Positions 1 to 6,927 of a stretch of DNA of 23,863 nucleotides are shown piece after piece. The notes beneath the pieces are model-generated. The model had not been told where the DNA came from. It saw only the letters and a program-made list of their open reading frames with translations, and searched no databases. This DNA comes from Nostoc sp. GT001. Lineage in GTDB: Bacteria; Cyanobacteriota; Cyanobacteriia; Cyanobacteriales; Nostocaceae. Within the stretch, counting starts at the first letter, position 1. Each line of letters begins with the position of its first letter. The stretch covers positions 6,026,435 through 6,050,297 of the forward strand of contig NZ_JAUDRJ010000003.1 of assembly GCF_030382115.1 (NCBI RefSeq), in the 5' to 3' direction. A program made the translations under genes and the position numbers.

Positions 1-1
1 C

Positions 2-142
2 TGGACAGAGGCTTATCAGACACTAGTGTGGATGAAGCAAACCACAAGTATTTTACCAGAAAAAACACATAAATTGGCGATTATTCACCGACTCCATCAC
101 TCATTTGATAGGGTAGCGGTAGCGAGTCCGCAAGCGTCTTGA
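2..142 (+). CDS. 3' end of an unidentified plus-strand gene (partial)
   Basis: An open frame enters from the left edge and runs for 46 codons to a TGA at 140-142. The residues look like real protein, for example WTEAYQTLVWMK and HKLAIIHRLHHSFDRV, but I do not recognise the family. The last ten residues (RVAVASPQAS) are encoded by GC-rich DNA at 113-140 that resembles an interspersed cyanobacterial repeat, so the natural C-terminus may have been replaced by a repeat insertion. The gene converges on the APH-fold gene that ends at 245. Most of it lies outside the window. It could also be a pseudogene tail. Confidence 0.35.
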   Translation, partial: WTEAYQTLVWMKQTTSILPEKTHKLAIIHRLHHSFDRVAVASPQAS

Positions 143-195
143 AATCAAATATTGCTCAAGGGTGGGACTGCGACGCTCTATCTACGAGACGCTGC
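113..195. repeat. Interspersed GC-rich repeat fragments
   Basis: Two short GC-rich blocks stand out from AT-rich surroundings: 113-140 (contains GCGAGTCCGCAAGCGTCT) and 170-195 (contains GACGCT at both ends around CTATCTACGA). They resemble the small repeats scattered through Nostoc-type genomes, recalled from general familiarity. The first supplies the end of the partial reading frame at 2-142. Confidence 0.4.
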
Positions 196-244
196 ACCAA
201 TCGCCCTCTTTTCAAGATGAGTAAAAGGCTTGTTTTGCTTGAAG

Positions 245-1408
245 TTAAACGGTAGATAAGCTTGTGGATGTAAGTTCTGATGCTTGCATTCCAAAAACTG
301 TAGAAATCGATGCTTCTGGACGGCACAATAAAGACTTAGCCACTTGCAGCATACAGATACCCGTATTACCAAAAGATTTTTGGTATTGCAGGGTTGATTG
401 AATAGCGATAATCAAATTCCAACCAGCAAACTGTACAACTCGCTGTAAAAAGTCAGGACAATGCTCTAAGATTTCTGGAAAGTGATTTAAATATGCGATC
501 GCTAAAGCAGCAATAGAAGGTTGTATAGCCTCCAAGGGAGTTGTCGCCATCCGCAAGGATTCATCGATACTCATGTTTTTGCTGGTAATCATACTATTCA
601 ACCAGATATTTAGATAGCTACCGATGAGCGTACCTAAATCAAAAGCTGGATCTCCCCAACTGCACCTCTCCCAATCAATCAATCGTATCGTACTGTTGCC
701 AAAACCTTGCTCCCAATCATCAGCTAAAAGGATATTATTTAATTTCAGATCATTGTGTGTTAGACAACTAGATTTTAAAGAATTTCCCAATTCAGCTATG
801 GCTTGGCCTAAACTGTCATATCGTTGATACAAGGAAAAAAATTTCAGACCATCAGCAGGAACAGAACCAAAAATTTCTGGGCCAATCCGTCCCAGTTTTT
901 TAACTAAATGAGGAAGGTTTTGAGAGGATTGATTACCCTGTTCTTGAGTGAAAAAAGCTTTATAATCTGTATGGTTGAAAGTTAAACTATGAATGCTGGC
1001 TAAAATTGTGCCTATAGCAGAGGCTATTTCTGTGGGAAAAACATTTTCCTTGCTATAGAAAGCCATCACGTCACGATAGTTATCCAAGTAATTAAAAATG
1101 ATAATGGAATCATCTGGATTAAAATGCACTCCCTCTGATATCCAGCCGCGCATTTGGCTTAACTCTGGAAATTTCTGGAAAAATTCTTGAATTTGCCATT
1201 CCCGAAAGAATTCACCAGATGTTTTCCCTTCTTGGTTAAGAGGTTCTTGTTTTATTAGAAGTTTACTTTGGTTTGTAAGAGTCAGTAATAAGTTAAAGTT
1301 TTTGGCGTATTTCGGTTCAATTTGGCTATATTCTTGGTCTTCTGGAGTACAAAGACCTAGCTTAATTAAATAATCAAAAATGTTTTGAGAACTCAAAGAT
1401 AAAGTCAT
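245..1408 (-). CDS. APH-fold phosphotransferase (aminoglycoside phosphotransferase / kinase-like family)
   Basis: This 387-residue protein has the hallmarks of the APH/choline-kinase branch of the protein-kinase fold. A candidate ATP-binding lysine is K53 (LLIKQEP). The catalytic loop is H218-N-D220 with metal-ligand N225 (THNDLKLNN). The second metal aspartate is D245 in LIDWE, followed by GDPAFDLG. All residues needed for phosphotransfer appear present, so an active enzyme is likely, but the substrate cannot be read from sequence. No signal peptide is visible. It is the last gene of the minus-strand peptide-export locus, after the precursors and separated from them by an AT-rich stretch with a decayed precursor. 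That position raises the possibility that it modifies the peptide or confers self-protection; this is inference. The ATG at 1408 has only a weak ribosome binding site. Confidence 0.85.
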   Translation of the reverse strand: MTLSLSSQNIFDYLIKLGLCTPEDQEYSQIEPKYAKNFNLLLTLTNQSKLLIKQEPLNQEGKTSGEFFREWQIQEFFQKFPELSQMRGWISEGVHFNPDDSIIIFNYLDNYRDVMAFYSKENVFPTEIASAIGTILASIHSLTFNHTDYKAFFTQEQGNQSSQNLPHLVKKLGRIGPEIFGSVPADGLKFFSLYQRYDSLGQAIAELGNSLKSSCLTHNDLKLNNILLADDWEQGFGNSTIRLIDWERCSWGDPAFDLGTLIGSYLNIWLNSMITSKNMSIDESLRMATTPLEAIQPSIAALAIAYLNHFPEILEHCPDFLQRVVQFAGWNLIIAIQSTLQYQKSFGNTGICMLQVAKSLLCRPEASISTVFGMQASELTSTSLSTV

Positions 1409-1488
1409 ATTTCAACAATTAACATTTGATTATGTTATTTTATACCAACAAGACTACCAGGATCTCTACCTAATAATTTTATCGTTGA

Positions 1489-1745
1489 TTATGGAGATGT
1501 ATTGATGTTATTGCATGTATAAGCATTAAAGCCTTGCCCATTAATACTTGTTGCGTTTTGTTAAGTAGGGATTGCTAATTTGCTAAAAAGCTCGTTAATA
1601 AAAGCTATAAGCAATAATTCTATATCTATTAATTCTCCTTTTACAAGTTTAGCTCATCTTCTGTTAACTCATTAAAAAACGTTTCAGAATTGAAATAGAA
1701 AGATAGCCAAAAGTTAGACAGATTTTTAATCTTGATAGTGTTAAT
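1489..1745 (-). pseudogene. Decayed fifth precursor peptide gene
   Basis: Reading the minus strand from 1745 gives a 34-codon frame that aligns without gaps to the leader of the precursor at 2035-2274. Shared features are IKI at residues 4-6, L9, SE at 20-21, F23, N25, T28 and DE at 30-31. The start position holds ATT where the relatives have ATG, yet an AGGAG Shine-Dalgarno sequence (1752-1756) sits six bases upstream. A TAA at 1641-1643 stops translation just before the expected Gly-Gly. Downstream, in another frame, a stretch reads GFNAYTCNNINTSP before TAA at 1489-1491, which resembles the family tail NANTVGNVNT. The order start, leader, core remnant is therefore preserved, but with a lost start codon, a premature stop and at least one frameshift. 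The leader homology is convincing; the core match is weaker. Confidence 0.7.
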
Positions 1746-2034
1746 TTATTGCTCCTAACTTAAATACGCTTTATATATTATATAATAATTACTTTTTAAA
1801 ATAAATGATCTAAAATTTATTAAATTTCAAATAATTACTTATACATTAATTTTACATTTAATTACATAAATGAAATGAGTTTTTTAGCGTTGACTTACTT
1901 AACTAGATGTATTGGTTAAGATAAGTAGCTTTTTTTAAAGCATTTATGCTCCATACAATTGATATGATATACGAAGCATTAAAACATTTATAAAAAGCCA
2001 CTTTTTTAGCTTAAAGATGTATTTTAGCTAATCA

Positions 2035-2274
2035 TCAACCGACTGCTGAATTTGCATTACCTATTGAATTTGCATTGATAGTGTTTGCAATAGCACTAAA
2101 GGCTGTATTTATATTAATATTAACAGAACCTACGTTGACAACCAGTCCTCCGCGTTTTCTACCTCCTGTGAGAGACTGTATCTCATCATTGGTCATATCA
2201 TTGAGAAAACTTTCTGAATCTTGGAATAAATCGGAACCAAGGGGATATAGTTCTGAAATTTTGATATTGGGCAT
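2035..2274 (-). CDS. Double-glycine-leader precursor peptide (divergent copy, 79 aa)
   Basis: The leader (residues 1-38) shares IKISEL, the SxLFQDSESFL block and a terminal TGG with the three tandem precursors upstream. This marks it as a substrate of the C39 peptidase exporter encoded at 7037-9757, which should cut after G38. The predicted core begins RKRGG and has 41 residues. It contains no Cys and almost no aromatics, is rich in Asn, Ser, Val and Ile, and ends in NTINANSIGNANSAVG. That tail matches the other copies while the middle of the core is different. A strong AAGGAG lies just upstream of the ATG. The gene lies last in the array, after a 12-bp hairpin at 2340-2371. Function is probably an exported peptide (bacteriocin-like or signalling); this is inferred from leader and context only. 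Confidence 0.8.
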   Translation of the reverse strand: MPNIKISELYPLGSDLFQDSESFLNDMTNDEIQSLTGGRKRGGLVVNVGSVNININTAFSAIANTINANSIGNANSAVG

Positions 2275-2339
2275 TTACTTTTCTCCTTGTGATATTGAGT
2301 CAATTACAATGCAGGGTAAACACATCTAAATTCAGTCTA

Positions 2340-2371
2340 CAAGGATTAAACTTAGTTTTGTTTAATCCTTG
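2340..2371 (-). terminator. 12-bp perfect hairpin between precursor genes
   Basis: CAAGGATTAAAC (2340-2351) pairs perfectly with GTTTAATCCTTG (2360-2371) around an 8-nt loop. It follows the stop codon of the precursor at 2422-2649 and precedes the one at 2035-2274. Shorter related hairpins precede the other copies. No long T-run follows, so it may act as a partial terminator or as an RNA-processing or stability element. Confidence 0.5.
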
Positions 2372-2421
2372 ATTTGATTATGATCTAGTACTCAGATTAA
2401 GTAACAACAGCTGAATTGAAG

Positions 2422-2649
2422 TTACTGTCCAACAACTGTGTTAACGTTACCTACGGTATTAGCATTGAAAGTATTGCCAATCACACTTCTAACAATTACA
2501 CTGTTGTTGATTAGAGATACGGTTATTGCTGCTGTTGCACCTCCTGTGATCCCCATTTCTTGAGCGCCGAGTTCCTGAAGAAAGCTTTCAGAATCTTGGA
2601 ACAATTCAGAACCAGCAGGACGTAATTCAGAAATTTTAATGGAAGCCAT
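2422..2649 (-). CDS. Double-glycine-leader precursor peptide, tandem copy 1 (75 aa)
   Basis: Residues 1-37 form a leader with IKISELRPAGSELF, QDSESFLQEL and a terminal TGG; cleavage after G37 by the C39 exporter is expected. The 38-residue core starts ATAAIT and ends NTFNANTVGNVNTVVGQ. It has no Cys, no Trp and no charged residue except R54. Compared with the other two tandem copies, the differences are at core positions 44, 45, 55-57, 61, 66 and 73; the leader protein is identical. GAAGGAG lies seven bases before the ATG. This is the most diverged member of the triplet and also carries two synonymous leader changes. The absence of Cys argues against a lanthipeptide. The peptide may be unmodified, or modified by an enzyme not recognised here. 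Confidence 0.85.
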   Translation of the reverse strand: MASIKISELRPAGSELFQDSESFLQELGAQEMGITGGATAAITVSLINNSVIVRSVIGNTFNANTVGNVNTVVGQ

Positions 2650-2696
2650 GATGTTTCTCCTTCAAAAAATTAAGTTGAGCTAATTTTGTTAGAAGA

Positions 2697-2716
2697 TTAA
2701 ACTTGGTTTTGTTTAA
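2697..2716 (-). other. Conserved spacer hairpin, copy 1
   Basis: TTAAAC, an 8-nt loop, then GTTTAA lies in the spacer between tandem precursor genes. The same structure recurs 347 and 694 bp further on, and a longer version stands at 2340-2371. It could be a weak terminator or a transcript-processing site. Confidence 0.4.
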
Positions 2717-2768
2717 CCCTTGATTTGATTATGAGCTAGTAGCCAGATTAAGTAACAACAACTTGAAG

Positions 2769-2996
2769 TTACTGTCCAATAACTGTGTTGACGTTACCGA
2801 ATGTGTTAGCATTGGCAGTATTGCCAACCACACTTCTAACAATTACACTGTTGTTGATTAGAGTTAGAGTTATTGCTGCTGTTGCACCTCCTGTGATTCC
2901 CATTTCTTGAGCACCGAGTTCCTGAAGAAAGCTTTCAGAATCTTGGAACAATTCAGAACCAGCAGGACGTAATTCAGAAATTTTAATGGAAGCCAT
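2769..2996 (-). CDS. Double-glycine-leader precursor peptide, tandem copy 2 (75 aa)
   Basis: The leader is the same as in tandem copies 1 and 3. The core differs from copy 1 at seven positions (L44, T45, V57, A61, F66 and I73 among them) and from copy 3 mainly at residues 55-57. At DNA level copies 2 and 3 differ at only six sites in the gene, and five of these fall within 8 bp (2828-2835). The ATG follows GAAGGAG at good spacing. The tail reads NTANANTFGNVNTVIGQ. The expected product is a Cys-free 38-residue peptide released after Gly-Gly by the cluster's C39 exporter. Confidence 0.85.
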   Translation of the reverse strand: MASIKISELRPAGSELFQDSESFLQELGAQEMGITGGATAAITLTLINNSVIVRSVVGNTANANTFGNVNTVIGQ

Positions 2997-3043
2997 GATG
3001 TTTCTCCTTCAAAAAATTAAGTTGAGCTAATTTTGTTAGAAGA

Positions 3044-3063
3044 TTAAACTTGGTTTTGTTTAA
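3044..3063 (-). other. Conserved spacer hairpin, copy 2
   Basis: TTAAAC, 8-nt loop, GTTTAA, identical to the element at 2697-2716 and placed in the same position relative to its gene. Confidence 0.4.
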
Positions 3064-3115
3064 CCCTTGATTTGATTATGAGCTAGTAGCCAGATTAAGT
3101 AACAACAACTTGAAG

Positions 3116-3343
3116 TTACTGTCCAACAACTGTGTTGACGTTACCGAATGTGTTAGCATTGGCAGTATTGCCAATAATAGTCCTAACAATTACACTGTTG
3201 TTGATTAGAGTTAGAGTTATTGCTGCTGTTGCACCTCCTGTGATTCCCATTTCTTGAGCACCGAGTTCCTGAAGAAAGCTTTCAGAATCTTGGAACAATT
3301 CAGAACCAGCAGGACGTAATTCAGAAATTTTAATGGAAGCCAT
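3116..3343 (-). CDS. Double-glycine-leader precursor peptide, tandem copy 3 (75 aa), first in the array
   Basis: This is the promoter-proximal copy. It has the same 37-residue leader ending in TGG and a core that reads RTII at residues 54-57 where copy 2 reads RSVV. The tail is NTANANTFGNVNTVVGQ. GAAGGAG precedes the ATG. Upstream lies about 1.1 kb with repeats and hairpins but no gene, so the array probably has its own promoter in that stretch rather than depending wholly on the exporter operon. Export by the C39 transporter is inferred from the leader and the location. Confidence 0.85.
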   Translation of the reverse strand: MASIKISELRPAGSELFQDSESFLQELGAQEMGITGGATAAITLTLINNSVIVRTIIGNTANANTFGNVNTVVGQ

Positions 3344-3390
3344 GATGTTTCTCCTTCAAAAAATTAAGTTGAGCTAATTTTTCTAGAAGA

Positions 3391-3410
3391 TTAAACTTTA
3401 CTTTGTTTAA
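3391..3410 (-). other. Conserved spacer hairpin, copy 3 (5' leader of the precursor array)
   Basis: TTAAAC and GTTTAA flank an 8-nt loop, in the same place relative to the first precursor gene as the copies inside the array. Here it would lie in the 5' untranslated region, so a role in RNA processing or stability is as likely as termination. Confidence 0.35.
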
Positions 3411-3632
3411 CCCCTTGATTTCATTGTTATTGAATAAACTTTGAAAATCAAGCTTTTTAAGTTGCTTTTATAGACACAACTAAAGCTTTTATGTCTCTAA
3501 ATTAAAATATAGCTTTGACAGTAGATTATATTGGGATAGAGCTTTACTAAGGCTTATACCTTTTTATAGTTTGGTATGGCTTTATTGCATAATTAATACT
3601 TTTTTATATACTCTGGAAAAAGAATAATTTAG

Positions 3633-3725
3633 GCGACTGGAAGTTGCTGCTACAGAGGCAAAGTCCACTTGCACGGACTAATCTCAAATTTTATCTGTTG
3701 AGAGTAATAAAAAAGGGTTAGTCCG
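3633..3725. repeat. Interspersed repeat with nested inverted repeats
   Basis: CGGACTAA (3674-3681) pairs with TTAGTCCG (3718-3725), and inside it TCTCAA (3682-3687) pairs with TTGAGA (3698-3703). An alternative pairing joins AGTCC at 3662 with GGACT at 3675. The upstream part (GCGACTGG, then TGCTGCTACA) resembles a widespread Nostoc repeat that begins GCGACTGAAGTCGC; this is recalled, not searched. It lies in the gene-free stretch before the precursor array. Confidence 0.45.
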
Positions 3726-3787
3726 ATTTTCTTCCAAAGGTCTTGCTACACAAGGCTCTCTAAATAAGACTGTATAGGAGAAAAGGC

Positions 3788-3921
3788 AATACGGTTTGGT
3801 TAACGTTTTAATCTTTTGGAGATCCCCCCAATCTCCCCCTTAAAAAGGCTTACCTATAACCAGCTTTTAGCCGCTTAAAAGATGGTTATCAGAGGTGAGG
3901 GGATCTGAACCGAACCGTATT
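3788..3921. mobile_element. MITE-like element with 14-bp terminal inverted repeats
   Basis: AATACGGTTTGGTT (3788-3801) and AACCGAACCGTATT (3908-3921) match as inverted repeats at 13 of 14 positions and bound a 134-bp non-coding element. Its interior carries GGAGATCCCCCCAATC and a CCCCCTTAAAAAGG block, similar to the element between the hlyD-like and exporter genes at 6928-7005. No clear target-site duplication is visible. It lies between the isomerase gene and the precursor array. Confidence 0.6.
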
Positions 3922-4183
3922 AGGATAAAAGAGGTTGCTGTTGGTAACTGCTTTTATAAAAATTATTATTAAATACCTGCTATCTCTTGTTTTTTTTGGA
4001 ATAATTTTTCTTTGAAAGTCCCTTGTATTGAAAAAGTCAATGGTTTGATGACTACTTTTACAGACATTAGTGTAAGAGTTTTGTCTTTTAATGTCGTGTC
4101 TGAGCGACTACATCTTTGAGAGGTTGTTTGAAAAGTGGTTGGCAGTAATTTTAGGTACTGATTGATTCCCCTAAGAAGCCTTA

Positions 4184-4216
4184 AAAAGAGAGAACTGCAA
4201 TCGGAGTCTCTCTTTT
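4184..4216 (-). terminator. Candidate bidirectional terminator downstream of the isomerase gene
   Basis: AAAAGAGAGA (4184-4193) pairs perfectly with TCTCTCTTTT (4207-4216) around a 13-nt loop. Both strands end the stem in a T-run, so it could terminate in either direction. It lies about 250 bp past the isomerase stop and may separate the exporter operon from the precursor array. It may derive from the same repeat family as 3788-3921. Confidence 0.4.
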
Positions 4217-4270
4217 CAAGGGAAATTTAGCATGGTTATTTTATCTTAAAAAAGAAAAATACATATTGTG

Positions 4271-4323
4271 GCATGGCTTTTAACCTCTCTCCAAACCCAT
4301 TTGTAAGAGGTTAAAAGTCATGC
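4271..4323 (-). terminator. Strong 18-bp foldback hairpin downstream of the isomerase gene
   Basis: GCATGGCTTTTAACCTCT (4271-4288) and AGAGGTTAAAAGTCATGC (4306-4323) match as inverted repeats at 17 of 18 positions around a 17-nt loop. The element starts about 145 bp after the isomerase stop codon. The lack of a T-run suggests a foldback repeat or transcript-stabilising stem-loop at least as much as a classical terminator. Confidence 0.45.
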
Positions 4324-4466
4324 TAATTTTGTCAAGAGGATACGGGAAAAGAAATATAATAAGTTCACCTGTTGCCAATAAATATCTCCAGAAATTAGGT
4401 TTTATCTAGACAGGATAAGGGTTTGAGATTCTTTTTCGGAAATGTCTAATAGAATAGGACTTAAGG

Positions 4467-5234
4467 TTAGGCTTCGGAATTAGAGCTTAAAAAATCAGAG
4501 TCTAACAGCTTAACAAAATCAACTTTAGCGATTTGTTTCTTTAGCCATTCAGAAAACAAATTTGAAGCAATTTTTTGGTATAGCTCATTATCTAATTCCG
4601 GTTGAATAATCTCCTCCACCAAAATCAGATGTACTCCCGAAGATGTCACTATAGGTTTGAGAAGTTGGGGGGGCTTAGCAGCAAAGACAGCAGCGGAGAT
4701 TTCCGGCTTCAAATCCTGACGATACACTATCCCCCGGTATCCACCTTTGCGACGTAATTCTCTATCCTGGATGTATTTGTGAGCAACATCATAAAAACTT
4801 ATTTCACCTTCTTTGATTGCATAAAAGAGTTCTATCGCCAAATCTTCATCATCCAAAAAAACCTCATACATGACCACGCCAGCATAATCTAGCTGGTGCT
4901 CCAAGAAATAGGGTTCAACTTTATTTGCAAACAGATGAGCGGCTAACTTATTAGAAATGACTGTGCTATAGACAATTTCTTCATAATCATCTATGGAAAG
5001 ACTATGTTTTTCCAACCACGCCCAGGTTTCATCAGCACTATTGAGTTTGTTCATTAACCGGATTTGGTCTGCTGCTATCTGAAGCTCCTCTGTCTCTACT
5101 TTGAGACTCGCCTCAAATGCGGCGTTTTCTACAACCTTGCGGGCAATAATCGCCTCAACAAACTCAGGAATTTTGCAACATAGTTTGACTTGAGAAACAA
5201 TATCTTCGTTGGTAATAGTGATAGTTTGTAGCAT
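4467..5234 (-). CDS. Parvulin-type (PpiC/SurA-like) peptidyl-prolyl cis-trans isomerase
   Basis: This 255-residue protein has a helical N-terminal region (about 1-115) and a parvulin-like domain at about 118-208. The domain includes RKGGYRGIVYRQDL, then a conserved-type PIVTSSGVHLILVEE strand. A charged helical tail follows. No signal peptide or membrane segment is visible, so it should act in the cytoplasm rather than as a periplasmic foldase. It follows the HlyD-like gene by 125 bp on the same strand and precedes the precursor array. Isomerases of this sort occur beside C39 exporters in cyanobacterial bacteriocin-type loci (general knowledge). A plausible job is to hold or fold precursors, or to assist the exporter; this is inference. 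The tandem precursors contain a Pro only in the leader. The ATG follows AGGA at nine bases. Confidence 0.8.
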   Translation of the reverse strand: MLQTITITNEDIVSQVKLCCKIPEFVEAIIARKVVENAAFEASLKVETEELQIAADQIRLMNKLNSADETWAWLEKHSLSIDDYEEIVYSTVISNKLAAHLFANKVEPYFLEHQLDYAGVVMYEVFLDDEDLAIELFYAIKEGEISFYDVAHKYIQDRELRRKGGYRGIVYRQDLKPEISAAVFAAKPPQLLKPIVTSSGVHLILVEEIIQPELDNELYQKIASNLFSEWLKKQIAKVDFVKLLDSDFLSSNSEA

Positions 5235-5359
5235 GATGTTATTCCTAAGTAGATAGACGGCATTAAATGTTTTTATCTGAAGTGCAGCTTTGTGTTCTTC
5301 TTCTTTACTTGTAAAAAGGTTAGGTGGTTAGGTTTAGGAATACATAATATGAGATCGCT

Positions 5360-6883
5360 CTATAACTTTAAACCGCCCTGCTGCAACTGCTTAAATGGAT
5401 CGAGCAGAAAATCAATAATCCGACGCTGGCGCACAATTACCTCAGCCGTCGCCGTATCCCCAGGATGCAAGGTAATACACTTATTAGCCGAAACAAGACA
5501 ATTTTGTTTTAGGGCAATTTGTAAGTCATAAGCTGCTACTTTCCCATTAGGTGTATCCACCTCTATGGTAGTAGGAGAAATTTCTAACAATTCTCCTTCG
5601 ATCACGCCATAATCTTGAAATGGATAAGCATCAAACTTTAACTTTACTGGCAACCCTTTTCGCAAAAAACCACTCTCTGTTGTCGCCATTTGCGCTCGAA
5701 CCATTAAAGGCGAAGCTTGAGGCGCAATCTCTGCTACCATTGTTCCTGACTGCACCACAGACCCAGCCCGTTGTATCGGTAGCTGAAATACTCTACCATT
5801 GACGGTGGCTCTTAACTCTCGTTGTCCTAACTGGAATTTTAACGAGACAATCTGACTTCTATTTTGAGCAATTTCTGCCTGAAGCGTAGTAATTTCTGTT
5901 TGTAAATTCTTCTGTTGTTCGTCAATTTTTAGCAGGGCCAACTGACCAGAACGAGTCAAAGTTTGATAACTTCTTTCCTGTTCTTTAATTCGCAATTGTG
6001 CCTGTTCAATATCTGCATTGGCTTGGCGAATAGTCCGCTCATAACTACTTTGTTGTTCTACCAAACGTAGTTTAGCCTGCTGAATATCTGACTTATTTTG
6101 TTCGTATAACTGTTGCCTGTCTTTAGCTATATCTTGCTTCTGAACAACATTAGTTTCTGAAACAACCCCTGACTGCCAAAGACTGCGATAGCGTTCAACT
6201 TCTCGCTCGCCACTCGCCAAACTACTGCTGACTAACTTACTAGCAGTTTGACTATGCTCAAGAGTTTGCCGTGCCTGATTGACTTGAGCCAATTTTTCGT
6301 CTTTTTGTAAATCATAGGAATTCTTAAGAGCATTCAGATTCTGTTGCGCTTGATCGATTTGAGTCTGCTTTTCTAACTGTTGAGATTGGTTTTGTTGCTG
6401 TTGAGTTGTCAAAGATACAACTAACTGACTTTTTGATGATTTTAACTGAGAAAGTCGATTTAATTGTCCCTCTAGCTTCTCCTGTGCCTGTCGCAATTCT
6501 GCCTTAACTAATTCTGATTCCAACACCAATAAAGTCTGCCCAGTTCTAACATAATCACCTTCCTTTACCCGAATTTCGGCAACAGTACCTGCGACAGCAG
6601 AATCCAGCCTAACTGTCTTTCCCTTTGGCTCAAGTCGCCCTCTTGCCGTACCCGTTTCATCCACCTTAGATAGCATCGCCCAGGGTAAAATGATCGATAC
6701 AAACACCACTAAAAAATATAGCAACCCTCTTGTCCAAACTTGGGGTAAGCTATCAAGTAAATCCTTGGTCACGTAAGCCCAATCATCAGTTGATCTAGCT
6801 GGTGTTTGCTCCGTTAAAACTTCCTCGCGCTGTTCTACCTCATAAATTTTAGTTTCAAGCTTTCCATTTAATGTGTTTGGCAT
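5360..6883 (-). CDS. HlyD-family periplasmic adaptor of the peptide exporter
   Basis: The chosen ATG (6881-6883) gives 507 residues and follows AGG by seven bases; an in-frame ATG 18 bp upstream lacks such a site. Domains in order are a cytoplasmic N-terminus (1-50), one membrane helix (about 52-72), a first lipoyl half-motif (about 82-124, with AGTVAEIRVKEGDYVRTGQ), a long Gln-rich coiled-coil hairpin (about 125-352), a second lipoyl half (about 356-390, with GRVFQLPIQRAGSVV), and a C-terminal beta domain. This is the usual layout of type I secretion adaptors that link an inner-membrane ABC exporter to an outer-membrane TolC-type channel. The channel gene is not in the window. It is transcribed after the exporter gene, with a hairpin-rich repeat in the 153-bp gap, and before the isomerase. 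Confidence 0.9.
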   Translation of the reverse strand: MPNTLNGKLETKIYEVEQREEVLTEQTPARSTDDWAYVTKDLLDSLPQVWTRGLLYFLVVFVSIILPWAMLSKVDETGTARGRLEPKGKTVRLDSAVAGTVAEIRVKEGDYVRTGQTLLVLESELVKAELRQAQEKLEGQLNRLSQLKSSKSQLVVSLTTQQQQNQSQQLEKQTQIDQAQQNLNALKNSYDLQKDEKLAQVNQARQTLEHSQTASKLVSSSLASGEREVERYRSLWQSGVVSETNVVQKQDIAKDRQQLYEQNKSDIQQAKLRLVEQQSSYERTIRQANADIEQAQLRIKEQERSYQTLTRSGQLALLKIDEQQKNLQTEITTLQAEIAQNRSQIVSLKFQLGQRELRATVNGRVFQLPIQRAGSVVQSGTMVAEIAPQASPLMVRAQMATTESGFLRKGLPVKLKFDAYPFQDYGVIEGELLEISPTTIEVDTPNGKVAAYDLQIALKQNCLVSANKCITLHPGDTATAEVIVRQRRIIDFLLDPFKQLQQGGLKL

Positions 6884-6927
6884 GATTTTTCCTGATATCA
6901 ATTTTGGATTTTGGGAGTGGGGACATT

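Larger units (their letters stand above)
2422..3410 (-). repeat. Tandem array of three precursor units, 347-bp period
   Basis: Three copies of a unit made of a 228-bp gene plus a 119-bp spacer start exactly 347 bp apart (gene starts at 2649, 2996 and 3343). The spacers at 2650-2768 and 2997-3115 read as identical. The spacer upstream of the third gene matches until about 3408 and then diverges, which marks the outer edge of the duplication. Near-identity outside the cores indicates recent duplication or ongoing homogenisation. Confidence 0.9.

Noticed and set aside
6884..6901. ATG 18 bp upstream as start of the HlyD-like gene
   Set aside because: It lacks a Shine-Dalgarno, whereas AGG lies seven bases before the ATG at 6883.
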